This document shows, in pieces, positions 1 through 9,929 of a stretch of DNA of 50,812 bases; the first letter of the stretch is position 1; every line of letters starts with the position of its first letter. Source of the stretch: Vibrio lentus (lineage in GTDB: Bacteria > Pseudomonadota > Gammaproteobacteria > Enterobacterales > Vibrionaceae). The notes under the pieces were generated by a model that ran no database searches, was not told the DNA's origin, and saw only the letters and a list, made by a program, of their open reading frames with translations. The stretch is from positions 28,324 to 79,135 of the forward strand of contig NZ_MCZK01000139.1 in assembly GCF_002875945.1 (NCBI RefSeq), given 5' to 3'. Both the position numbers and the translations under genes were made by a program.

Positions 1-22
1 TCTCTATCTCTATCTCTATCTC
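1..22. repeat. TCTCTA hexanucleotide tandem repeat, cut by window edge
   Basis: Three full copies plus four bases of the hexamer TCTCTA run from the first base of the window, so the true repeat number is unknown. It sits in intergenic sequence just beyond the terminator of the AraC-type regulator. No reading frame crosses it here. A simple slippage repeat is the plainest reading. Confidence 0.6.
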
Positions 23-32
23 GTATGAGCAT

Positions 33-62
33 AAAAAAGCCCCAACACGAATGTCGAGGCTT
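33..62 (-). terminator. Rho-independent terminator of the AraC-type regulator
   Basis: Read on the minus strand, two 11-base arms (52-62 and 37-47) pair with two G-U wobbles around a TTCG tetraloop and are followed by a run of T. It lies about 45 bases past the stop codon at 107, the expected place for the end of that transcript. Confidence 0.8.
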
Positions 63-106
63 AGAGTATCTTTATCTATGTGGAAGCAGAGTGAATCCGC
101 AGCTCA

Positions 107-3100
107 CTACTCTTCGTTGTTTTCCGCAAACTTAGAGGGAGACATACCAAAGTGATGCTTAAACCTTTGGCTAAAGTAGGATGGGTCATTGAATCCAGAA
201 TCAAAGGCTACGTCTGACACTTTTTCTCCCGCGAGTAAGCGCTCACAAGCATGTTCGAGACGAACTTCATTCAAGTGTTCCTTGAATGTCTTGTGATAAG
301 CTAATTTAAAGCGTCGTTGTAAGCTTCTCTCAGACATAAACAAATACTTCGCAGCAGTTGCTGTACCAAACTCAGCATCTGCGTAGTGTTCACTCACAAG
401 CTGTGAAACTTTGTTTTTCCACTCTTGTTCCGCACTCACTTTCTGCTGTTCTGAGCTTGAGGTTGTGAGCTTAATCGTCTCGATTTGCTCTATGGTACTC
501 GCCTCAAGGTTTTGCAATACTTGATATTCAATTGGCCAAGACAGCTGGACTTTATTTTGAGAATCCGAGATGAAGGCATTAAGTTCGCCACCACTTTGAT
601 TCATCAATAAGGGCAGCTTTTCAATATTAAGATCGGTTGATTTTCCACTGCTGTCATTAATCGCTGATGCCAGTTTAGGGAAAGGCATACCATGATCTCT
701 TATCGTAACGACAAGGTGACCTTTAACCTCTTCAACCAATATCACCATACTCTGTGATTTGAAATTTCGCTTGATGATACTCGCGACCAAGCTATTAAAG
801 ATAATATCGAGATTAAAATACAGCAGCGACACATGTCGATGCTTGGTTTCTACACTGATATCCAGCTCTATTCCCGCTTTGGTTAAGTCATCCTTCCAAG
901 CTTTGAGTACCGACTCCAAGATCAAAATCACGTCGTAACAAACCGTTCCCTCTCCCTCTTGGCTATTACTCAATTGAGCTAAACCATTTTTTAACGCTAG
1001 GATCGGAGACTTTCCTTGGTCATCATTCCAATTGGGTAGCATTACGGCAATCTGATTCACTTCATCGGACAATTCTTTCGCCGTATGAGAAACCAGTACA
1101 TTTTTAACAGAGAGTTGCTTTTTGAGCTGTTGATTGGTCGTTAATAGAATCCGACTTTGATGCCTTAACTGATCGGTCTTTAAAGCGACTTGCGCTTTTA
1201 AATGTCTATTGGCAAAAGTCACATAGCGTGAACGCCAGAACACCAGAATGGTGACCACACAAATAAGGAGTATCAGGAAACTCGCGGCTGCCCAATTACT
1301 TAGATACCAAGGCTCAGCTATCGAGAAACTTTGATTAGTGGAAACAAAACGATAATGCGAGTCCTTCACCGGTTTCACTTCGAGCGTGTAGTCACCGGGA
1401 AGCAAGTGGTCTAGCGTGAGCAAGCCTCCCTCAAATTCGCTCCAAGGTTCATTGTCGTTGAGCCTATACTCCATAGCTGGAGCAAACGTCGTGGGTAAAA
1501 TACCAAGCTTGAAACCAATGGAAGAGCCATAAGGTATCTCTTTTAAATCAATCGTTCTCCCGCCAAGCGATACAGTTTCTTGGTCAACACTGATCTTGCT
1601 TAATAAGGCTCGGCTATGAGGTGTCGTCGATACCAATAACTCATTAGACAATGCACTGACCACGCCATACTTAGAGCCTAAAACGAGTCTAGACGATTGA
1701 TTTTCTTCACTGTAAAACAACGCACAAGCGCCCGCCGCTAATTCATTGGTGATCAAGCCAAATGGAGAACCGATGTGTTTATGCAACTGTCCATCGAGCC
1801 CGTAATAGCTGACCCCCTTAGATGATCCTAACCACACACCATTGTCATCGCTGATTAGACAATTCGGGCTGATATTGTCTTCGACAAGAGCGATCTCTTC
1901 GATGATATTGCTGTCATAAGGAATTCGGTACACACCGTAACTGCCAGCAAACCACTGAGAACCGTCCCTCGCTTGCTCAATATCGACAACTTTGCCAAAT
2001 CGCTCACTCGAACGACTGAAACTGATTCTCTTATCGATAAATGAATAGAAGCCATGATCCGTACCGATGTAAACACTGCCTTGCAAGCCTATATTGAGGT
2101 CTGTAATTTTTGCGGGGAGAAACTTATCAACTAACCAATCTGTGCCGTAAGACGCTAACTGCATGGTCGGGATTGATAAAGAATACAGACTTTGTCCAGA
2201 CGTCATCCACAAAATTTGGTTAGGCTGCAGAGCAAAATTCTCAACATGAACACCCTGAATCGCTCTCGGCAATTCAAGCGGCTCAGGAGCAAACGTCTGA
2301 GTATTAAAACTAAGAATGCCCTCTTCGGTGGCTATCCAGATAGAAGAACCTAAGACCTCAAAATCTTGAACGGGTTTTGTATAAACACGAATTGGAAGAT
2401 CTTCACTTTGTGAATCGACCAAGTACAGGCCCATAGATGACGCGACCCAAGATAAATGTTCATCAACAGGCTGCACTTTGTTGATCACAACGCTACTCGA
2501 GTGCATCCCCATTCCGTTCAGTGGCGTTCGAGAAAAAGTCTCACTAAACAATGAAAAATAGCGAATGCCATTATTGGTCGCGACCCACATACCACCTGCA
2601 TGATCATTAATCAGCGAGTATATTTTCTCACCCGGCAATGAAAAGTCTTGATTGGTCGCACGCTTGAAGTGAGTCGTTTGTCCCGTGATAAAATTGTAAC
2701 TCACTAGCCCATGCTCAGTACCAATCCAATATTGGTCTGAGGTTTCAGCGAGAGATAGCACATGTGACCCCCGAACATAAGTCACTTGATCTGGGTTCGA
2801 GAGATCGACAATGACCGCGCCATTTAAGGTGCCGATGACGAGTTCACGCCGAGTGTTAGAGAAATAAACCGTTTCTATGTGATTCTTTTCCGATGCCGTG
2901 ATGTGCGTAAACTCTTGTTGGTCAGAAAGATAGACACCAGCACTGGTCGCTAAGACCCACTTCGACAAGACCCACTCAGCATCGTTAATCGTAATATCAC
3001 TGCTGTTGTTGTATCGGTACAACTTAAGCAGTGAATAGGTATTAAATTCTAAAGATTGAGTGTTATACGTATAGAAATTAGCGCCATCTGTGACCCAAAT

Positions 3101-3490
3101 AAAGTCACCAGACGCACCGATATTAGCGATCTCAGCTCCGGGGCTCAAACTGAAGGCGAGTTCATTGCCGATACCAGGGCTATGTCGGTAGACCTCGTTG
3201 TCAAAAAACGTCCAAAACTCGTCATTTAGAAAAGCAACGCTTTCCGATGAAAACTGCAGAAGACTTCCCTTGCGCGGAAGTAGAGCTCGACCATCATAAA
3301 AGAGCACTTTCCCATGCACATCATGGATCCACAATCCGCCTCCCGCACCTAGATAGAGATTTTTGGCCGCAAGGAAGTTCCCCTGCGCTTGAACAGGCAA
3401 AGGATAAAAAACAGAGGGTGAGGTATTTACCGCTAATACGTTAAATGAAACGCTCATTAACATGAACATTCTTAAGATAATTTGAAACAA
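107..3490 (-). CDS. Membrane-anchored AraC-family regulator with beta-propeller sensor
   Basis: A 1127-residue one-protein signalling chain. Residues 1-20 look like a signal peptide or N-terminal membrane segment. About 40-620 carry many WIGT/GVW-type repeats typical of the two-component-regulator beta-propeller, followed by a Y_Y_Y-like domain (about 640-725). A transmembrane helix spans about 731-752. The cytoplasmic part has a coiled-coil linker and a region resembling a histidine-kinase core with degenerate N and G boxes (RDHGMPF instead of a DxGxG motif). The last 100 residues are an AraC-type double helix-turn-helix ending in the usual FGMSPSKF. The receiver domain normally present in hybrid regulators of this design is absent, so the ligand signal probably reaches the DNA-binding domain without phosphotransfer (inference). 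Ligand and targets are unknown; family relatives often sense polysaccharide fragments. It appears monocistronic. Confidence 0.85.
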   Translation of the reverse strand: MFQIILRMFMLMSVSFNVLAVNTSPSVFYPLPVQAQGNFLAAKNLYLGAGGGLWIHDVHGKVLFYDGRALLPRKGSLLQFSSESVAFLNDEFWTFFDNEVYRHSPGIGNELAFSLSPGAEIANIGASGDFIWVTDGANFYTYNTQSLEFNTYSLLKLYRYNNSSDITINDAEWVLSKWVLATSAGVYLSDQQEFTHITASEKNHIETVYFSNTRRELVIGTLNGAVIVDLSNPDQVTYVRGSHVLSLAETSDQYWIGTEHGLVSYNFITGQTTHFKRATNQDFSLPGEKIYSLINDHAGGMWVATNNGIRYFSLFSETFSRTPLNGMGMHSSSVVINKVQPVDEHLSWVASSMGLYLVDSQSEDLPIRVYTKPVQDFEVLGSSIWIATEEGILSFNTQTFAPEPLELPRAIQGVHVENFALQPNQILWMTSGQSLYSLSIPTMQLASYGTDWLVDKFLPAKITDLNIGLQGSVYIGTDHGFYSFIDKRISFSRSSERFGKVVDIEQARDGSQWFAGSYGVYRIPYDSNIIEEIALVEDNISPNCLISDDNGVWLGSSKGVSYYGLDGQLHKHIGSPFGLITNELAAGACALFYSEENQSSRLVLGSKYGVVSALSNELLVSTTPHSRALLSKISVDQETVSLGGRTIDLKEIPYGSSIGFKLGILPTTFAPAMEYRLNDNEPWSEFEGGLLTLDHLLPGDYTLEVKPVKDSHYRFVSTNQSFSIAEPWYLSNWAAASFLILLICVVTILVFWRSRYVTFANRHLKAQVALKTDQLRHQSRILLTTNQQLKKQLSVKNVLVSHTAKELSDEVNQIAVMLPNWNDDQGKSPILALKNGLAQLSNSQEGEGTVCYDVILILESVLKAWKDDLTKAGIELDISVETKHRHVSLLYFNLDIIFNSLVASIIKRNFKSQSMVILVEEVKGHLVVTIRDHGMPFPKLASAINDSSGKSTDLNIEKLPLLMNQSGGELNAFISDSQNKVQLSWPIEYQVLQNLEASTIEQIETIKLTTSSSEQQKVSAEQEWKNKVSQLVSEHYADAEFGTATAAKYLFMSERSLQRRFKLAYHKTFKEHLNEVRLEHACERLLAGEKVSDVAFDSGFNDPSYFSQRFKHHFGMSPSKFAENNEE

Positions 3491-3665
3491 CGTTTAATCC
3501 TGAACAGCAACAACACGTGAGGTCTCTGTCGCAATAATGTCTCATTATTGTTTACACAGAAGTTGAGTTTTTTTGTGCTTATTATTATCTTTCTATTTTA
3601 GCGGAAATTATCGAAGGAGGAAGAAGGTTTCTTGTTTGTTGGAAGGTTTTATCTTAGCGGTCACG

Positions 3666-3688
3666 AAAATGCCGCAAAAAGCGGCATG
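3666..3688 (-). terminator. Terminator downstream of znuA
   Basis: Seven-base arms ATGCCGC (3669-3675) and GCGGCAT (3681-3687) with a five-base loop; on the minus strand the stem is followed by TTTTCG. The U-tract is short, so it may be only moderately efficient. It lies about 50 bases after the znuA stop codon. Confidence 0.6.
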
Positions 3689-3737
3689 ATTCATAAATTA
3701 TCGAGAGCAAAGTAGAGTAAAAAATACTCGCTATTGA

Positions 3738-4628
3738 TTACTTTGCACTTAAGCAGCTTGTGTAGCTGTCTGTAAGTTGTTGAAGAAAATCGAAATAACT
3801 TCCACTCTTCACCTCAACACTTGAGCCAATCGGGTCAAGTTGACCTTGTTTAGCGTTACTTCCACGCGTCACTGATTCGATTACAGCAGGTGTAAATTGC
3901 GGCTCAGAGAACACGCACTGAACATTTTCACGTACCAGCGTTTTCTTAATAGCAATTAGGCTTTTTGCACCCGGTTTACGTTCAGGGCTTACCGTGAAGT
4001 GACCTAGGTTATTCAGCTCAAACTCTTGCTCAAAATAGCCATACGCATCATGGAACACGTAGTAACCTTCGTCTTTGACTGGTGCAAGTTGCTCACGAAT
4101 AGACTGTTGCTTCTCTTTCAATGCAATCAAGAATGAGTCTAGGTTCTCTTGATATGCCATTGCGTTGTCAGGGTCAGTTTCAATCAACTTAGCTGAGATG
4201 TATTTTGCTGCTACTTCAACTTGGTTGATACCTAACCAAAAATGAGGGTCGTGGCTGCCGTGATTGTGCCCTTCATGAGCATCGTGATCATGCTCTTCAT
4301 GTCCGAACTCTCTCAAGTTAATACCAGGAATCTCACTGATCTGGATAACGTTCTCTTTTGAACCAATTACCTTAGTCAAGAAGGCTTCAAGGTCAGGACC
4401 AAACCAAACAACCATATCCGCACCATGAACTTTTTTCACATCAAATGGCTTAAGTGCATAATCGTGCGGCGAAGCGTTGCTGTTCATCAACACACCCGGT
4501 TCACTAACGCCTTGCGTTAATTCCGTCACAATCATTTGAATTGGTTTAAAACTTGTTAAAATAGTATTGGCACTTGCAACACTTGGCGCTAAAAGCAAAG
4601 TAGCAAGTATAAAAGATGAACGTGACAT
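3738..4628 (-). CDS. znuA: Zinc ABC transporter periplasmic binding protein ZnuA
   Basis: Captures zinc in the periplasm and delivers it to the ZnuBC permease. The 296-residue protein starts with a signal peptide (hydrophobic core ILATLLLAP, cleavage after ASA near residue 20). The metal-site histidines expected of cluster A-I binding proteins are visible in SPHDYAL, HDPHFWLG and LGHFTVSPERKPG. A histidine/aspartate-rich loop at about 107-130 is the flexible zinc-collecting loop typical of ZnuA. A C-terminal cysteine and the CVFSEPQF segment fit the ZnuA disulfide. It is divergent from znuCB across an 83-base gap that contains a Zur operator. Confidence 0.95.
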   Translation of the reverse strand: MSRSSFILATLLLAPSVASANTILTSFKPIQMIVTELTQGVSEPGVLMNSNASPHDYALKPFDVKKVHGADMVVWFGPDLEAFLTKVIGSKENVIQISEIPGINLREFGHEEHDHDAHEGHNHGSHDPHFWLGINQVEVAAKYISAKLIETDPDNAMAYQENLDSFLIALKEKQQSIREQLAPVKDEGYYVFHDAYGYFEQEFELNNLGHFTVSPERKPGAKSLIAIKKTLVRENVQCVFSEPQFTPAVIESVTRGSNAKQGQLDPIGSSVEVKSGSYFDFLQQLTDSYTSCLSAK

Positions 4629-4667
4629 AATCCCTCGATAATAGAAAAGTAGCTTAGGCTTGAGGTA

Positions 4668-4686
4668 AATGTTACATTATAACATT
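4668..4686. promoter_or_regulatory. Zur operator between znuA and znuC
   Basis: AATGTTA at 4668-4674 and TAACATT at 4680-4686 form perfect 7-base inverted arms around five bases. This matches the gammaproteobacterial Zur box pattern of AT-rich TGTTA...TAACA arms with the same spacing. The site lies 40 bases upstream of znuA and 26 bases upstream of znuC, so one zinc-loaded Zur dimer pair could repress both directions. Confidence 0.85.
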
Positions 4687-4711
4687 AGCGAATTGCAAAT
4701 GAGTTCTATTC

Positions 4712-5494
4712 ATGGATAACTTAATCCAACTAGATTCTGTGAACGTCGAATTTGACGGTCGAAAAGTTTTAGACAACATCTCTCTAAATTTAGAGCGTGG
4801 CAGAATCACTACCCTAATTGGGCCAAATGGCGCGGGAAAATCAACCTTAGTTAAGGTACTACTAGGGCTCCAGCACAAATATTCAGGAAAGATCACCAAA
4901 TCAAAAAAATTAAAAATTGGTTACGTTCCTCAAAAGCTAAAGCTGAACGATTCTCTGCCTCTCAATGTGGAGCGTTTCCTTAAGCTCACCGGAAAGTTCA
5001 GCAAACAAGAAATTCTAGAATCTTTGATGCTAGTAGGTGCTGAGCACCTAATGAAAAGTAACATGCATCAACTGTCTGGTGGCGAAAACCAACGCGTGCT
5101 GATCGCTCGCTCTCTTTTGAAAAGACCCGACCTGCTCGTTCTTGATGAACCCGCACAAGGTGTTGATGTTCAGGGACAAATAGATCTTTACGACCTGATA
5201 GATTCCATTCGTCACCGTTTTGGTTGCGCTGTCTTTATGGTTTCACACGACTTGCATTTAGTAATGGCAAAAACAGACGATGTGATCTGTTTGCATCACC
5301 ATATCTGTTGCTCGGGCGCACCGGCTGATATCAAACACCACCCTTCTTATATCGCCTTGTTCGGTACTGCGGTTCAAGAAAGTTTGGCTTTCTACCACCA
5401 CCAACATGACCACCATCACCATGACCTGGCAGGCCAGCCAGTTTCCGGGGATGTGCACGACTGCTCCAACCATAAACACGGACACCACCACTAA
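4712..5494 (+). CDS. znuC: Zinc ABC transporter ATP-binding protein ZnuC
   Basis: ATPase subunit driving zinc import with ZnuB. It has a Walker A motif GPNGAGKST (37-45), a signature LSGGENQRV (about 120), Walker B LLVLDEP and a switch histidine in MVSHD. The 260-residue protein is a typical length for ZnuC. The last 35 residues are unusually rich in histidine ([11 protein letters not shown], then NHKHGHHH), likely a metal-binding tail. The stop codon overlaps the znuB start by one base (TAATG), indicating translational coupling. The start was chosen as the first ATG after the Zur box that keeps the normal N-terminal beta-strand. Confidence 0.95.
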   Translation: MDNLIQLDSVNVEFDGRKVLDNISLNLERGRITTLIGPNGAGKSTLVKVLLGLQHKYSGKITKSKKLKIGYVPQKLKLNDSLPLNVERFLKLTGKFSKQEILESLMLVGAEHLMKSNMHQLSGGENQRVLIARSLLKRPDLLVLDEPAQGVDVQGQIDLYDLIDSIRHRFGCAVFMVSHDLHLVMAKTDDVICLHHHICCSGAPADIKHHPSYIALFGTAVQESLAFYHHQHDHHHHDLAGQPVSGDVHDCSNHKHGHHH

Positions 5495-6279
5495 TGCTTG
5501 AGTTTCTTTTACCTTCTATTCTTGCAGGCTTAGGCATTGCTCTTATTGCTGGTCCACTGGGTTCGTTCGTGGTTTGGCGCAAGATGGCTTACTTTGGTGA
5601 CACCCTTGCACACGCCTCTCTAATGGGCTTAGCGCTTGGTTTCTTATTCAATATTAACTTGTACTTAGCACTGCTGATTTGTTGTTTGATGCTGGCGGTG
5701 TTGCTGGTTACGTTACAAAAGCAAAAGCTGGTCGCGACCGATACCCTACTCGGTATTTTGGCGCACAGTGCACTCTCATTAGGTCTTGTAGCAGTCAGCT
5801 TCTTAGACAATGTTCGTGTTGACTTGATGAGCTACCTATTTGGTGACTTGCTTGCGGTATCGCCAACGGATTTAGTGTTTATCTATGCGGGTGCTGCTGT
5901 GATTGGGGTGGTATTAGCTATCTTTTGGCGACCACTATTATCAACGACCGTTAACGAAGATCTCGCGGCGGTTGACGGCATTAACATTGATTTAATGCGT
6001 CTTATTTTGATGTTACTTGTGGGTATCGTAATTGCGGTAGGTATGAAGTTTGTTGGTGCGTTAATCATGACATCACTACTCATCATTCCTGCAGCAACGG
6101 CAAGAAAGTTCGCCAATACACCCGAACAAATGGCATTCCTTGCATCGATAATTGGTTCTATCGCTGTGTTCGGAGGATTGAGCTTGTCATGGTTCTACGA
6201 CACACCAGCCGGACCTTCTGTTGTTATCAGTGCTGCGGCAATGTTTATGTTGTCTCAAATGTACAGAACCCGCGCCTAA
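5494..6279 (+). CDS. znuB: Zinc ABC transporter permease ZnuB
   Basis: Inner-membrane channel subunit of the ZnuABC zinc importer. The 261-residue protein is almost wholly hydrophobic, with about eight to nine helices of the ABC-3 permease family. The segment [18 protein letters not shown] (about 28-45) is a conserved landmark of this family. It is coupled to znuC by a one-base overlap and is followed by a weak hairpin, so it ends the znuCB unit. Confidence 0.95.
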   Translation: MLEFLLPSILAGLGIALIAGPLGSFVVWRKMAYFGDTLAHASLMGLALGFLFNINLYLALLICCLMLAVLLVTLQKQKLVATDTLLGILAHSALSLGLVAVSFLDNVRVDLMSYLFGDLLAVSPTDLVFIYAGAAVIGVVLAIFWRPLLSTTVNEDLAAVDGINIDLMRLILMLLVGIVIAVGMKFVGALIMTSLLIIPAATARKFANTPEQMAFLASIIGSIAVFGGLSLSWFYDTPAGPSVVISAAAMFMLSQMYRTRA

Positions 6280-6283
6280 AGAG

Positions 6284-6309
6284 AAAAGTCGGAGTTCATT
6301 CTGACTTTT
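6284..6309 (+). terminator. Weak terminator after znuB
   Basis: Arms AAAAGTC (6284-6290) and GACTTTT (6303-6309) enclose a 12-base loop and are followed by A-rich rather than T-rich sequence after the arm's own T run. It is positioned just after the znuB stop, but the stem is AT-rich. Confidence 0.45.
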
Positions 6310-6380
6310 AAAAACCAACCGTTGATGCGGCAGTCGTTTACAAAAGAATCGTTATACAAAGTAATCAGTTACAAAAGAAA

Positions 6381-6405
6381 AAGGCTTGGTCAATGACTAA
6401 GCCTT
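6381..6405. terminator. Terminator of the suc operon
   Basis: Eleven-base arms (6381-6391, 6395-6405) with one mismatch and a three-base loop. On the minus strand the stem is followed by TTTTTCTTTT, and it lies 50 bases past the sucD stop. On the plus strand it is followed by TCTT, so it may also back up the znuCB terminator. Confidence 0.8.
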
Positions 6406-6454
6406 TCTTATATCGTTCAGTTAGCTTCTATCTCATTCGATAAAAGCCAGCTGA

Positions 6455-7327
6455 TTACCAACCCGTGATTTCACGTAGGCCTTTACCGATGTCAGCAAGA
6501 GACTTAACAGTCTTAACGCCTGCTGCTTCTAGTGCTGCGAATTTATCTTCAGCAGTACCTTTACCGCCAGAGATGATTGCGCCAGCGTGGCCCATACGTT
6601 TGCCCGGAGGAGCAGTAACACCAGCGATGTAAGATACAACTGGCTTAGTTACGTTTGCTTTGATGAACTCAGCAGCTTCTTCTTCCGCAGTACCACCGAT
6701 CTCACCAATCATTACGATTGCTTCAGTCTCTGGGTCTTCTTGGAAAAGTTTTAGGATATCAATGAAGTTTGAACCTGGGATAGGGTCACCACCGATACCA
6801 ACACATGTAGACTGACCAAAGCCTTCATCTGTTGTTTGCTTAACTGCTTCGTACGTCAGAGTACCTGAACGAGATACGATACCTACTTTACCCTTCTTGT
6901 GGATATGACCAGGCATGATACCAATCTTACACTCGTCTGGAGTGATAAGACCTGGACAGTTAGGACCAATCATGCGAACGCCAGTTTCTTCTAGCTTCAC
7001 TTTAACGTCGATCATATCTGTAGTAGGGATACCTTCAGTGATCGTTACGATCAGTTCGATACCTGCATCAATCGCTTCTAGGATTGCATCTTTACAGAAA
7101 GGTGCTGGTACGTAGATAACTGTTGCTGTTGCGCCAGTCACTTCTACTGCTTCACGTACTGTGTTAAATACAGGAAGGCCTAGGTGAGTTTGACCACCTT
7201 TACCAGGTGAAACACCACCAACCATTTGCGTACCGTATGCGATAGCTTGGTCTGAGTGGAATGTACCTTGACCGCCAGTGAAACCCTGACAGATTACTTT
7301 AGTGTCTTTGTTAATTAATACAGACAT
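6455..7327 (-). CDS. sucD: Succinyl-CoA synthetase alpha subunit
   Basis: With SucC it converts succinyl-CoA to succinate while making ATP or GTP in the TCA cycle. The 290-residue length is standard. The CoA-binding Rossmann region [10 protein letters not shown] is near residue 16, and the phosphorylated active-site histidine lies in [10 protein letters not shown] near residue 247. Its start codon overlaps the sucC stop by one base (TAATG), so the two subunits are translationally coupled. It is the last gene of the sdh-suc cluster. Confidence 0.97.
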   Translation of the reverse strand: MSVLINKDTKVICQGFTGGQGTFHSDQAIAYGTQMVGGVSPGKGGQTHLGLPVFNTVREAVEVTGATATVIYVPAPFCKDAILEAIDAGIELIVTITEGIPTTDMIDVKVKLEETGVRMIGPNCPGLITPDECKIGIMPGHIHKKGKVGIVSRSGTLTYEAVKQTTDEGFGQSTCVGIGGDPIPGSNFIDILKLFQEDPETEAIVMIGEIGGTAEEEAAEFIKANVTKPVVSYIAGVTAPPGKRMGHAGAIISGGKGTAEDKFAALEAAGVKTVKSLADIGKGLREITGW

Positions 7328-8493
7328 TATTTAGCCTCCGCAGCAGCAACAACTTTCTGAGCAGCATCTGTTAGAGATACAGCAGCAATGATATCAACAT
7401 CAGAATTAGCAAGTACTTCGCGACCTAGGTCTGCGTTGGTACCTTCCAGGCGAACAACTACAGGAACTGTTACGCCAACTTCTTTAACTGCGCCAATAAT
7501 ACCTTCAGCGATCATGTCACAACGAACGATGCCACCGAAGATGTTTACTAGTACTGCTTTAACATTGTCATCAGAAAGGATGATCTTGAATGCTTCAGCT
7601 ACACGCTCTTTTGTTGCGCCGCCGCCTACATCAAGGAAGTTTGCTGGCTTGCCGCCGTGTAGGTTTACGATATCCATCGTACCCATAGCAAGGCCTGCAC
7701 CGTTAACCATACAGCCAACGTTGCCATCAAGTGCTACGTAGTTCAGTTCCCACTGAGCTGCGTGCGCTTCGCGCTCGTCTTCTTGTGAAGGATCGTGCAT
7801 TTCACGAAGCTTTGGCTGACGGTACATTGCGTTTGAGTCAATGTTGATCTTGCCGTCTAGACAAAGAAGGTTACCTTCATTTGTAATAACAAGCGGGTTA
7901 ATTTCTAGTAGAGCTAGGTCGTACTGAGCGAACATTTCACCAAGACCCATGAAGATCTTAACGAACTGTTTAATTTGATCGCCAGCTAGGCCAAGTTTGA
8001 ATGCCAGTTCACGGCCTTGGTAAGCTTGAGGGCCAACTAGAGGATCGATCGCAGATTGGTGAATCAACTCTGGAGTTTCTTCAGCGATTTTCTCAATGTC
8101 CACACCGCCTTCAGTTGACGCCATGAATACAATTTTGCGAGTTGCACGGTCAACAACAGCACCTAGGTAAAGTTCGTTAGCAATGTTCGATGCTTCTTCA
8201 ACTAGGATCTTAGTTACAGGCTGACCATTAGCGTCTGTTTGGTAAGTCACTAGGTTTTTGCCTAGCCACTTTTGTGCAAACTCTTTAACGCCTTCTTTAG
8301 TGTCATGTAGCTCTACGCCGCCCGCTTTACCGCGACCACCAGCGTGTACTTGACACTTAACGACTTTCTTGGCTGTACTGATACGGCCTGCAGCTTCGAA
8401 AGCTTCTTGTGCTGTATCACATGCGAAACCTTCTGGTACAGGCAAACCGAATTCTGCAAACAGCTGTTTGGCTTGGTATTCATGCAAATTCAT
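7327..8493 (-). CDS. sucC: Succinyl-CoA synthetase beta subunit
   Basis: The ADP- or GDP-forming beta subunit carries the nucleotide site and the succinate site. The 388-residue protein begins [12 protein letters not shown], the family N-terminus, with an ATP-grasp domain containing [14 protein letters not shown] (about 46-59) and the C-terminal GGATKERV and [10 protein letters not shown] segments of the ligase domain. It is separated from sucB by a 206-base gap with a strong hairpin, unlike the close spacing elsewhere in the cluster. A TTAAGGGAAAAT motif precedes both this gene and sucA; in sucA it supplies the ribosome site. Confidence 0.97.
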   Translation of the reverse strand: MNLHEYQAKQLFAEFGLPVPEGFACDTAQEAFEAAGRISTAKKVVKCQVHAGGRGKAGGVELHDTKEGVKEFAQKWLGKNLVTYQTDANGQPVTKILVEEASNIANELYLGAVVDRATRKIVFMASTEGGVDIEKIAEETPELIHQSAIDPLVGPQAYQGRELAFKLGLAGDQIKQFVKIFMGLGEMFAQYDLALLEINPLVITNEGNLLCLDGKINIDSNAMYRQPKLREMHDPSQEDEREAHAAQWELNYVALDGNVGCMVNGAGLAMGTMDIVNLHGGKPANFLDVGGGATKERVAEAFKIILSDDNVKAVLVNIFGGIVRCDMIAEGIIGAVKEVGVTVPVVVRLEGTNADLGREVLANSDVDIIAAVSLTDAAQKVVAAAEAK

Positions 8494-8660
8494 TTTGATA
8501 TTCCGTTTATTTTCCCTTAAGGGATTATTATTTCCATAACGACACAGTTTCCTGTGGTACGTCTGTAGGGTCTTCTCAAATCAACTGTTGTCCATTTTCT
8601 AATGGCTTTACAGTTCAATTGAAGGCCAGACGTTGAGCAGCCTAGCCTTTGAAACTTTTT

Positions 8661-8689
8661 ACGTCTAGCTAACTGGGTTAACTAGACGT
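8661..8689. other. Strong hairpin in the sucB-sucC intergenic region
   Basis: Two 13-base arms (8661-8673 and 8677-8689) pair around TGG, with one G-T position. On the minus strand, the direction of transcription, it is followed by AAAAAG, so it is not a normal terminator for suc. Read on the plus strand it is followed by TTTT. An mRNA-stabilising or processing structure between sucB and sucC is a reasonable inference. The remaining sequence from 8494 to 8660 shows no gene. Confidence 0.6.
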
Positions 8690-8699
8690 TTTAGAGATA

Positions 8700-9908
8700 C
8701 TAAACGTCTAATAGCAGACGTGCAGGATCTTCTAGAAGCTCTTTGATTGTCACTAGGAAGCCAACTGATTCACGGCCATCGATTAGACGGTGATCGTAAG
8801 AAAGCGCTAGGTACATCATTGGTAAGATCTCAACCTTGCCATCAACAGCCATTGGACGATCTTGGATTTTGTGCATACCCAAAATTGCCGCTTGAGGCGG
8901 GTTGATGATTGGCGTAGACATTAGAGAGCCAAATACACCACCATTCGTGATAGTGAAATTACCTCCCATCAGCTCATCAACAGTTAGCTTGCCGTCACGG
9001 CCTTTGATTGCTAGCTCTTTGATGCCTTTTTCGATGTCAGCGAAACCTAGTGTGTCACAGTCTTTCAGTACTGGAGTCACTAGACCACGTGGCGTTGATA
9101 CTGCCATGCTGATGTCGAAGTAGTTGTGGTAAACGATATCTGTACCATCAATAGAAGCGTTAACTTCAGGGAAACGTTTCAGCGCTTCTGTTACTGCTTT
9201 CACGTAAAAAGACATGAAACCAAGACGCGTATCGTGACGCTTCTCGAATTGGTCTTTGTACTGCTTACGAAGATCCATGATTGGCTTCATGTTCACTTCG
9301 TTGAAAGTAGTCAGCATCGCTGTGCTGTTCTTCGCTTCTAGAAGACGGTTTGCAACTGTCTTACGTAGGCGAGTCATTGGCACGCGTTTTTGGCTGCGAG
9401 CTGCTGCTGGCGCTTCAACTACAGGTGCAGATGCTGCTGCCGGAGCCGCTTTCGCTGCTGCTAGATGTGCGTCGATGTCTTCACGAGTAATACGACCACC
9501 AACACCAGTGCCTTTAACGTCAGCTGGTTGTAGGTTGTGTTCTGCAAGAAGACGACGAACAGCAGGGCTTAGTGCGTCATTGCTTTCTTCTGTAAGTGCC
9601 GCTTTGTGGCGCTTATCAGGAGAAGCTTCTGTATCTTCAGTCGTGTCTTTCGTTGGTTCACCAGCGACAGCACCAGGTTTGATTTTCGCAAGAAGCTGCT
9701 TAGAAAGTACCGTAGCACCCTCTTCTTCAATGATAGCTTCCAGAACACCCGCTTCAGGAGCCGGCACTTCTAGAACTACTTTATCTGTTTCGATGTCTAC
9801 AATGACTTCATCACGTGCAACGGCTTCGCCTGGTTTTTTGTGCCAAGTCGCTACTGTTGCATCAGCCACAGATTCAGGTAAATCTGGAACCAGAATTTCA
9901 ATTGTCAT
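8700..9908 (-). CDS. sucB: 2-oxoglutarate dehydrogenase E2, dihydrolipoyl succinyltransferase
   Basis: Core of the 2-oxoglutarate dehydrogenase complex; transfers the succinyl group from lipoamide to CoA. The N-terminal lipoyl domain holds the lipoylated lysine in IETDKVV (Lys43). A linker rich in Glu, Asp, Ala and Pro follows, then the peripheral-subunit-binding domain (about 113-150, [11 protein letters not shown]) and the catalytic domain ending in [11 protein letters not shown], with the active-site His and Asp. The 402-residue length is normal. It starts 21 bases after the sucA stop. Confidence 0.97.
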   Translation of the reverse strand: MTIEILVPDLPESVADATVATWHKKPGEAVARDEVIVDIETDKVVLEVPAPEAGVLEAIIEEEGATVLSKQLLAKIKPGAVAGEPTKDTTEDTEASPDKRHKAALTEESNDALSPAVRRLLAEHNLQPADVKGTGVGGRITREDIDAHLAAAKAAPAAASAPVVEAPAAARSQKRVPMTRLRKTVANRLLEAKNSTAMLTTFNEVNMKPIMDLRKQYKDQFEKRHDTRLGFMSFYVKAVTEALKRFPEVNASIDGTDIVYHNYFDISMAVSTPRGLVTPVLKDCDTLGFADIEKGIKELAIKGRDGKLTVDELMGGNFTITNGGVFGSLMSTPIINPPQAAILGMHKIQDRPMAVDGKVEILPMMYLALSYDHRLIDGRESVGFLVTIKELLEDPARLLLDV

Positions 9909-9929
9909 GTCTGTATTTTCCTTTTACTT

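Noticed and set aside
5331..5582. Minus-strand frames over the znuC tail
   Set aside because: Antisense to the histidine-rich tail of znuC, whose reading frame is clear.
7388..7741. Plus-strand 117-codon frame inside sucC
   Set aside because: It is a shadow of the highly conserved sucC gene; composition is serine, threonine and proline rich as expected from antisense frames.
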